This document shows, one piece after another, positions 1 through 4,454 of a stretch of DNA of 6,272 nt; positions within the stretch are counted from its first letter, which is position 1; each line of letters opens with the position of its first letter. Under the pieces are notes generated by a model. The model saw only the letters and a program-made list of their open reading frames with translations. It ran no database searches and was not told the origin of the DNA. Origin of the DNA: Spirochaetales bacterium (lineage in GTDB: Bacteria; Spirochaetota; Spirochaetia; DSM-27196; PWMO01); contig SLTF01000046.1 of assembly GCA_007130025.1 (NCBI GenBank), forward strand, positions 1 to 6,272, read 5' to 3'. The position numbers were made by a program, and so were the translations under genes.

Positions 1-1178
1 AACTCATCATTTCCACCATCCTCGATCCCACGCACGGCGCCATCTCGGACATCTCCGAGGTGAAGGCCGTTGGTCATCGCGTGGTGCACGGGGGCGAAAA
101 ATTCGCCAAGTCGGTTCTGGTTACCGATGAGGTACTCGCCGCGTTCCGGGGAATTCAGGATCTGGCCCCGCTGCACAACCCGGCCAACATCATGGGGATT
201 GAGGCCGCCCAGTCCGTGCTGCCGGACGTTCCCCACTGCGCCATCATGGACACCGCCTGGCACCAGACCATGCCCAAAAAGGCCTTCCTCTACGCCCTGC
301 CCTACGACTGGTACCGCAAGTACGGCGTGCGGCGGTATGGCTTTCACGGAACGTCCTTTCTCTATACCGCGAAGCGCGCGGCGGTCCTGCTTGGAAAGGA
401 TCCCTTTCAGATCAATCTCATCATTGCGCACATCGGGAACGGGGCCAGCATCAACGCGGTTCGCAACGGCGTTTCGGTGGACACCTCCATGGGCCTCACC
501 CCGCTGGAGGGCCTCATCATGGGTACCCGCAGCGGGGACATCGATCCGGCCATCCCGTTCTACATGGTGAACACCGCCGGCATGAAGGCCGACGACGTGG
601 AGCGCGCGCTGAACAAGAGCAGCGGCGTCCTCGGCATCACCGAAAAGTACGTTGACCGCCGCGACATTGAGATTGCGGCCGAGGCCGGCGACGAGCAGGC
701 CGCGCTTGCAATTGAGATGGAAGCGTACCGCATCCGCAAGTACATCGGCGCCTACGCCGCGGCCCTTGGCCGGGTGGATGCGGTGGTGTTCACCGCCGGT
801 GTGGGCGAACGCGGCCCAACCATCCGCGAGAAGGCCACCGAAGGCCTCGAGTTCATGGGGATCAAGCTCGATAAGGCCCGCAACGCCGCGTCGCGCACCA
901 AGAACGCGGAGACCATCATCTCCACCAGCGACTCTCCCACCAGAATCCTCGTCATCCCCACCGATGAAGAGCTGGTCATGACCGAGGACACCTACGCGAT
1001 CATGCAGGGAACCTACGACGCGCATACCAGCTTCACCTACAGCTTTCAGACCGAGGACTACCAGAACAAGGAACGAAACGGCTGCATCGACCGCGACATC
1101 CAAAAGGTGGAGGGGCTCGGCGAAATCGTCCTTTCGGGAGATCGCGGAGTACGCGTCTCCGACCCCGAGTGTGAGTAA
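1..1178 (+). CDS. ackA: Acetate kinase, 5'-truncated by the window edge
   Basis: Acetate kinase interconverts acetyl phosphate + ADP and acetate + ATP in the cytoplasm, normally the last, ATP-yielding step of acetate fermentation. The frame is open from base 3, so the GTG at 60 is internal; by comparison with family members about 65 N-terminal residues are missing. Signatures, counted from the GTG at 60: GHRVVHGGEKF (5-15, substrate arginine), MDTAWHQTMP (63-72, catalytic Asp of the ASKHA fold), GFHGTSF (94-100), HIGNGAS (124-130), GTRSGDIDP (155-163, catalytic Arg), TAGVGERGP (245-253) and TDEELV (301-306, metal-binding Glu). Two oddities: GFHGTSF has Phe where the family usually has His (GTSH), and the chain runs about 54 residues past the usual end near TDEELV...TYAIMQG. 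The tail is polar and has no domain I recognise. The LarA-like gene starts 3 nt after the stop, so the two are probably co-transcribed. Identification is secure; the function of the tail is unknown. Confidence 0.96.
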   Translation, partial: LIISTILDPTHGAISDISEVKAVGHRVVHGGEKFAKSVLVTDEVLAAFRGIQDLAPLHNPANIMGIEAAQSVLPDVPHCAIMDTAWHQTMPKKAFLYALPYDWYRKYGVRRYGFHGTSFLYTAKRAAVLLGKDPFQINLIIAHIGNGASINAVRNGVSVDTSMGLTPLEGLIMGTRSGDIDPAIPFYMVNTAGMKADDVERALNKSSGVLGITEKYVDRRDIEIAAEAGDEQAALAIEMEAYRIRKYIGAYAAALGRVDAVVFTAGVGERGPTIREKATEGLEFMGIKLDKARNAASRTKNAETIISTSDSPTRILVIPTDEELVMTEDTYAIMQGTYDAHTSFTYSFQTEDYQNKERNGCIDRDIQKVEGLGEIVLSGDRGVRVSDPECE

Positions 1179-1181
1179 CCG

Positions 1182-2456
1182 ATGCTGTACCACGAGGAAG
1201 GCAGTACCGATACCAAACTGACACCCGATGAGCTTCGCCAGGCGGTGGCGCAGCTGCTTGACCGGTTTCCCGCTGCGCGCAAGGTCCTCGCTATCCCGCC
1301 GGACATAAGCCGGTTTCACTCTCAGGCCGGACTGCTTACCCGAATGGTGTACGATCATCTCGGAGAGCGGCTCGCCGCGGTGCTTCCCGCCATCGGCACC
1401 CACAGTCCGATGACCGATACGCAGATTGCCACGATGTTCACCGGCGTTCCGCGGTCGCTCTTTCGTGACCACAACTGGAAGCAGGACCTCACCACCCTGG
1501 GGACGGTGCCGTCCGACTTCGTGCACCACGTGTCCGAGGGCAGACTCGATTTCGAATGGCCCGCACAGGTCAACCGCCTGCTGACCCACGGCGGGATGGA
1601 TCTCATCCTGTCAATCGGCCAGGTGGTTCCACACGAGGTCATCGGCATGGCCAACTACAACAAGAACGTCTTCGTGGGAACCGGCGGCCGCGACGGCATC
1701 AACAAGAGCCACTACCTTGGGGCGGTTTACGGCATGGAGCGCATCATGGGACGCGCCGACAGCCCGGTACGTGCCCTGCTCAACTACGCCTCCCGCGAGT
1801 TTGCCCGCGACCTGCCGATTATCTACGTTCTGACGGTGGTTGGCGCCGAACCCGACGGATCGCTCGCCGTGCGCGGCCTCTTCATTGGCGACGACGACGA
1901 ATGTTTCTACCGCGCCGCTGAGCTTGCCGCCGCGGTCAATCTGACCCGCGTGGACACGGGACTCCGGAAGGTGGTCGCCTACATGGATCCCACCGAGTAC
2001 AAGAGCACCTGGATCGGCAACAAGGCGATCTATCGCACCCGCATGGCGATTGCCGACGGCGGCGAGCTGGTGGTGCTGGCACCGGGGGTCGGAGAATTTG
2101 GCGAAGACCCGGAAAACGACCGCCTTATTCGCAAGTACGGCTATCGCGGATCAGAAGAGGTCATCTTCCTCGTGGCGCAACACCGGGAACTTGCCGAGAG
2201 CCTTGGCGCCGCGGCGCACCTGGTACACGGCGCCCCGGAGGGCCGCTTCTCCATCACCTACTGTCCCGGCACCCTCACCCGGGAGGAGATTGAAGGTGTC
2301 GGCTTTGCCTACGGGGACTACGCCGAGATGAGCCGCCGCTATGACCCCAAGAAGCTCAAGGACGGGTTCAACACCATGCCCGACGGCGAGGAGATCTTCT
2401 TCATCTCCAACCCGGCGCTTGGACTCTGGGTGCGGCGGGAACTCTTCAGCGATTAG
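1182..2456 (+). CDS. LarA-family nickel-pincer 2-hydroxyacid racemase-like protein (DUF2088)
   Basis: This 424-residue soluble protein resembles lactate racemase LarA, which uses a nickel-pincer nucleotide (NPN) cofactor bound to a lysine to racemise lactate by hydride transfer. Length matches LarA (about 420). Residues seen: D41-x-x-R44 in PPDISRF, H74 in GTHSPM, H151 in VVPHEV, K161 in NYNK and H177 in KSH. The spacing H151 to K161 (10) and K161 to H177 (16) equals LarA H174-K184-H200 as I know it, so cofactor binding is likely. The C-terminal half has GNKAIYR (279-285), GGELVVLAPG (293-302) and FGED...LIRKYGY. I do not find the LarA Gln295-x-x-Lys298 pair; K281 is only a candidate. Substrate is therefore open: lactate or another 2-hydroxyacid. 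The ATG at 1182 lies 3 nt after the ackA stop with only a weak GAG upstream, which suggests translational coupling. The cofactor genes larB, larC and larE are not in the window. Confidence 0.85.
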   Translation: MLYHEEGSTDTKLTPDELRQAVAQLLDRFPAARKVLAIPPDISRFHSQAGLLTRMVYDHLGERLAAVLPAIGTHSPMTDTQIATMFTGVPRSLFRDHNWKQDLTTLGTVPSDFVHHVSEGRLDFEWPAQVNRLLTHGGMDLILSIGQVVPHEVIGMANYNKNVFVGTGGRDGINKSHYLGAVYGMERIMGRADSPVRALLNYASREFARDLPIIYVLTVVGAEPDGSLAVRGLFIGDDDECFYRAAELAAAVNLTRVDTGLRKVVAYMDPTEYKSTWIGNKAIYRTRMAIADGGELVVLAPGVGEFGEDPENDRLIRKYGYRGSEEVIFLVAQHRELAESLGAAAHLVHGAPEGRFSITYCPGTLTREEIEGVGFAYGDYAEMSRRYDPKKLKDGFNTMPDGEEIFFISNPALGLWVRRELFSD

Positions 2457-2465
2457 GGCCAGCGA

Positions 2466-2488
2466 CCGCGGGCGACTCCGCGGCCCGC
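2466..2488. terminator. GC hairpin in the convergent gap, possible bidirectional terminator
   Basis: The 40-nt gap between the LarA-like stop and the convergent MscS stop holds CCGCGG (2466-2471), loop GCGACT, and CCGCGG (2478-2483). An alternative stem is GCGGGC (2468-2473) with GCCCGC (2483-2488). There is no T-tract on either strand, so this is a weak candidate supported mostly by its position between converging genes. Confidence 0.35.
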
Positions 2489-2496
2489 CTGTCGAC

Positions 2497-3297
2497 TTAC
2501 GCCTGCGGTACGGGTGGCGCGATCGCGAACTCGATGCCCGCTTCCTGCAGCTTCTGATGAACGCTGGTCATCATGGAGTTGCGTACCGCCAGGAAGTCCT
2601 CTTTCACAAACCAGATGCCAAAGAGCACCTCGATTCCGTAGCGCCCGAAGGTGTTGATCACAAAGAGCGGCTCCGGTTCGTCGAGGCAGTTGGTGTTGCT
2701 GCGTGCGCAGTCGAGGAGGATCTCCTTCAGGAGCACGAGGTCGCTGCCGAACTTCACCACAAACTCCATGTTGTATCGGCGGATCGGGAAGCGGGTGATG
2801 TTGGTCACCTCGGTCTTGATCAGGGTTTCGTTGGGAAGGCGGATATACTGGTTGTCGAAGGTACGGATCTTGACCGAGAGCAGGTCGATCGTAAGTACCG
2901 TACCGGTGTAGGCCCCCACCCGAATCACGTCACCCACGGAGAACGACTTCTCCGAGATCAGAAACACCCCGCTGATCACGTTGGAGACGCTGGTCTGCGC
3001 GGCAAAACCAATGGCGATACCGGCGATACCCGCGGCACCCAGCAGGGCGGTGAGATTAAGACCAAACTGCGCAAGCACGATCATCCACGCGATGGTTACC
3101 CCGGAGTAGATGATTGTCTTTTTAATGATCATGAGGGTCTGCTGGGAGAAGCGCTTCTTGAAGACCTGAATGGTCACGAATGCGATGAAACGCACCACCA
3201 GCAACGTCACCACCAGCACGATGATGATGCGCGCCGCCACCCACAGGGTGTCGAGAGTAAACAGTGATCTCAGCTCTTCGGGCATCAGCAGATGCAT
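2497..3297 (-). CDS. Small MscS-family mechanosensitive channel
   Basis: This inner-membrane protein should form a homoheptameric channel that opens under membrane tension and releases solutes on osmotic downshift. From the start at 3297 it has 266 residues, close to E. coli MscS (286). A hydrophobic TM1 spans about 16-46 and TM2 about 60-79. A glycine/alanine-rich pore helix TM3 (82-112, LGAAGIAGIAIGFAAQ) is followed by the MscS beta-domain signature VGDVIRVGAYTGTV (121-134) and RLPNETLI (153-160), then the alpha/beta C-terminal domain ending in GIEFAIAPPVPQ. Start choice: GAGGG (3307-3303) lies 5 nt before ATG 3297. ATG 3309 is in frame, adds MRDR and overlaps the DUF432 stop by 4 nt (ATGA), but has a poor ribosome-binding site. 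An open frame to 3354 lies inside the DUF432 gene and is unlikely. The gene is last in a three-gene minus-strand cluster. Family assignment is secure; the ligand or gating bias is unknown. Confidence 0.93.
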   Translation of the reverse strand: MHLLMPEELRSLFTLDTLWVAARIIIVLVVTLLVVRFIAFVTIQVFKKRFSQQTLMIIKKTIIYSGVTIAWMIVLAQFGLNLTALLGAAGIAGIAIGFAAQTSVSNVISGVFLISEKSFSVGDVIRVGAYTGTVLTIDLLSVKIRTFDNQYIRLPNETLIKTEVTNITRFPIRRYNMEFVVKFGSDLVLLKEILLDCARSNTNCLDEPEPLFVINTFGRYGIEVLFGIWFVKEDFLAVRNSMMTSVHQKLQEAGIEFAIAPPVPQA

Positions 3298-3302
3298 GCG
3301 AT

Positions 3303-3307
3303 CCCTC
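3303..3307 (-). promoter_or_regulatory. Ribosome-binding site of the MscS gene, on the DUF432 stop codon
   Basis: On the minus strand the sequence ATGAGGGATCGCATG carries the DUF432 TGA stop (3308-3306), a GAGGG Shine-Dalgarno element (3307-3303) and the ATG at 3297, 5 nt downstream. Ribosomes ending DUF432 would therefore sit on the initiation site of the channel gene, which suggests coupled translation of the two products. Confidence 0.6.
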
Positions 3308-4106
3308 ATCCGTAATTGCTTATGCGCTGGAAGAGCACGTAGCCGCGCTTCCACCAGCTTTCTTCGTGGCGCCGACGCGCGCGGGCAACAAGCTGCCCGT
3401 CCGGACGGCCCTTTCCTCGATCACTCGAGACGGCAAAGCTGACGTCATCGGCCGCGGCAACGGTTGTTATCTCGGAATTCGTGACCAGATTGTGCAACCA
3501 GTGGCTGTCTTCGGGACGGTAGAGGTTCAGCTGGTCTGACTGAATATAGAGCGCGTCGGTGCGGAACGGTTCGTTGCTCAGGTTTCGCACCCGGATGGGA
3601 CAGAGCGCGTACACCGGATCAGCGCTCACTTCCGACGCGTGGGTCGAAAAGCCGGCGTGTACCGAGTAACAGAGGGTTCCCTGCATCGGCGAGCCAAACC
3701 AGCGCCGGTGAAGCCGCTGTGTTGGTACCTCAAAGAGGATCTGCGGCTTGTCCCCAATTGTTGACGCCGTGATCCAGACCGGTACGGGCGCAAACAGCTC
3801 CGCGGTGGTATGCGGCAGTACGGCGATTGCCTGCTCGCCCTTGATAACCGTGGCACGGTCAGGGGGCCGCACCGCGAACGCAACTCCCGTAGCCGGAGAC
3901 GCAGACACCACCCTTGTCCAGACAAGGTCCTCCGGGGGAAGCGCATGAGGTGATGGTGTGTCCGTGAGAGGAAGCACGAGTTGGTCGGTGTGGGTCCATG
4001 CGTAGGACCACTCACCGACCGTCCGGCAGATCCACAGTGCAAGCGAGCCGATGGCCCAGTGGTAGACGACGCCGTCGTCCAGCTCCCACTGCGCGGAACG
4101 GTTCAT
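3306..4106 (-). CDS. DUF432-like soluble protein, coupled to the MscS gene
   Basis: This 266-residue protein has no signal peptide or membrane helix and is probably cytoplasmic. It matches my memory of DUF432 proteins, whose function is not known. The recognisable part is the central and C-terminal region: a hydrophobic strand with APVPVWITAST (106-116), then RRWFGSPMQGTLCYSV (134-149, the 'W-F-G-x-x-x-G-x-L-C-Y' core), ALCPIRVRNLSNEP (167-180), ALYIQSDQLNLYRPED (185-200) and LVTNSEITT (207-215). The fold looks mainly beta. The C-terminus is basic (ARARRRHEESWWKR). The only upstream stop is the TAA of the small basic gene, in the same frame and three codons away, so the ATG at 4106 is the sole ATG start. 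The stop overlaps the ribosome-binding site of the channel gene. I infer a role with the channel, as a regulator or partner, from coupling alone. Confidence 0.75.
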   Translation of the reverse strand: MNRSAQWELDDGVVYHWAIGSLALWICRTVGEWSYAWTHTDQLVLPLTDTPSPHALPPEDLVWTRVVSASPATGVAFAVRPPDRATVIKGEQAIAVLPHTTAELFAPVPVWITASTIGDKPQILFEVPTQRLHRRWFGSPMQGTLCYSVHAGFSTHASEVSADPVYALCPIRVRNLSNEPFRTDALYIQSDQLNLYRPEDSHWLHNLVTNSEITTVAAADDVSFAVSSDRGKGRPDGQLVARARRRHEESWWKRGYVLFQRISNYG

Positions 4107-4115
4107 GATGAACGC

Positions 4116-4334
4116 TTACGCTTCGGCGGGTGCGGCCTGTCGATCTTTCTTTGCCTGCCGCCGCTTGGCGTTGGCGAGGGTGGCCTTTGCCGACTTGGAA
4201 ATCATGACCTTTTTCCCGTCGACCTCGTGTTCGTACAACAACTTAACGCCCGAGCGCTTGGTGATCGGGCAGGTGCCGCGTCCGGATTTGGTTTTTTCTT
4301 CGCGCAGATTGGAACCGCGGTGTGTCTTTCCCAT
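4116..4334 (-). CDS. Small very basic protein, 72 residues, function unknown
   Basis: From the ATG at 4334 the product has 72 residues with 19 Lys/Arg against 7 Asp/Glu, no membrane segment and a single Cys (C22). Its order is a basic Gly-rich start (GKTHRGSNLR), a motif GRGTCPITKRSGVKLLYE (18-35), a short beta-like stretch GKKVMISKSAK (40-50), and an Ala/Lys/Arg helix (51-66). An upstream in-frame ATG at 4388 would add 18 residues lying in the leader, and it lacks the good ribosome-binding site seen for 4334 (AGGAG at 4350-4346). Size and charge suggest an RNA- or ribosome-associated protein; the pattern Cys...VxISKSAKATL recalls ribosomal protein bL28 only loosely, and I do not claim that identity. 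It is the first gene of the cluster with DUF432 and MscS, and its stop is 9 nt from the DUF432 start. I believe it is a real, probably lineage-conserved gene. Confidence 0.75.
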   Translation of the reverse strand: MGKTHRGSNLREEKTKSGRGTCPITKRSGVKLLYEHEVDGKKVMISKSAKATLANAKRRQAKKDRQAAPAEA

Positions 4335-4397
4335 GGAGTAGCTGTCTCCTATTCTGTGTATCCGTGCATGCGAATGCAGGACCCCCACTTTACCGAG
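4335..4397 (-). other. Leader of the small basic gene, promoter not identified
   Basis: These 63 nt lie between the terminator of the OmpA-like gene and the ATG of the small basic gene and are the only obvious place for a promoter of the three-gene cluster. I see no convincing -35/-10 pair. A short inverted repeat TGCAT-GCGA-ATGCA (4365-4378) is present; it is small and may be chance. Confidence 0.3.
4346..4350 (-). promoter_or_regulatory. Ribosome-binding site deciding the start of the small basic gene
   Basis: AGGAG on the minus strand lies 11 nt before the ATG at 4334 and supports that start over the ATG at 4388. The same GGAG can pair with CTCC directly before the ATG (4 bp, 7-nt loop), which might weaken initiation, though such a short stem may be chance. 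Confidence 0.5.
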
Positions 4398-4427
4398 AAA
4401 CCGGGCGGCCCGTCAAGGGCCGCCCGG
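4398..4427 (-). terminator. Intrinsic terminator of the OmpA-like gene
   Basis: A perfect 11-bp GC-rich stem, CCGGGCGGCCC paired with GGGCCGCCCGG (4401-4411 and 4417-4427), closes a 5-nt loop. On the minus strand it is followed by TTTCTC, a short U-run. It lies 28 nt after the stop of the OmpA-like gene, as expected for its terminator, and separates that gene from the three-gene cluster downstream. Confidence 0.85.
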
Positions 4428-4454
4428 CGAGGCATCGATGGGCGCGGGGGAGGA

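Noticed and set aside
60..62. GTG at 60 as the ackA start
   Set aside because: The frame is open to base 3 and codes family-like residues (HGAISDISEV) before it, so the GTG is internal.
2661..2710. Possible frameshift or damage in the MscS or neighbouring genes
   Set aside because: The translation is continuous and family-like from start to stop; no broken motif was found.
2341..3267. Plus-strand open frame of 308 codons across the end of the LarA-like gene and the MscS gene
   Set aside because: It starts inside the LarA-like gene in another frame and runs antisense to a clear MscS gene; its translation is low-complexity and matches nothing I recognise.
4365..4378. Inverted repeat TGCAT-GCGA-ATGCA as an operator
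   Set aside because: Only five base pairs, with no known matching regulator site and no second copy; chance is a fair explanation.
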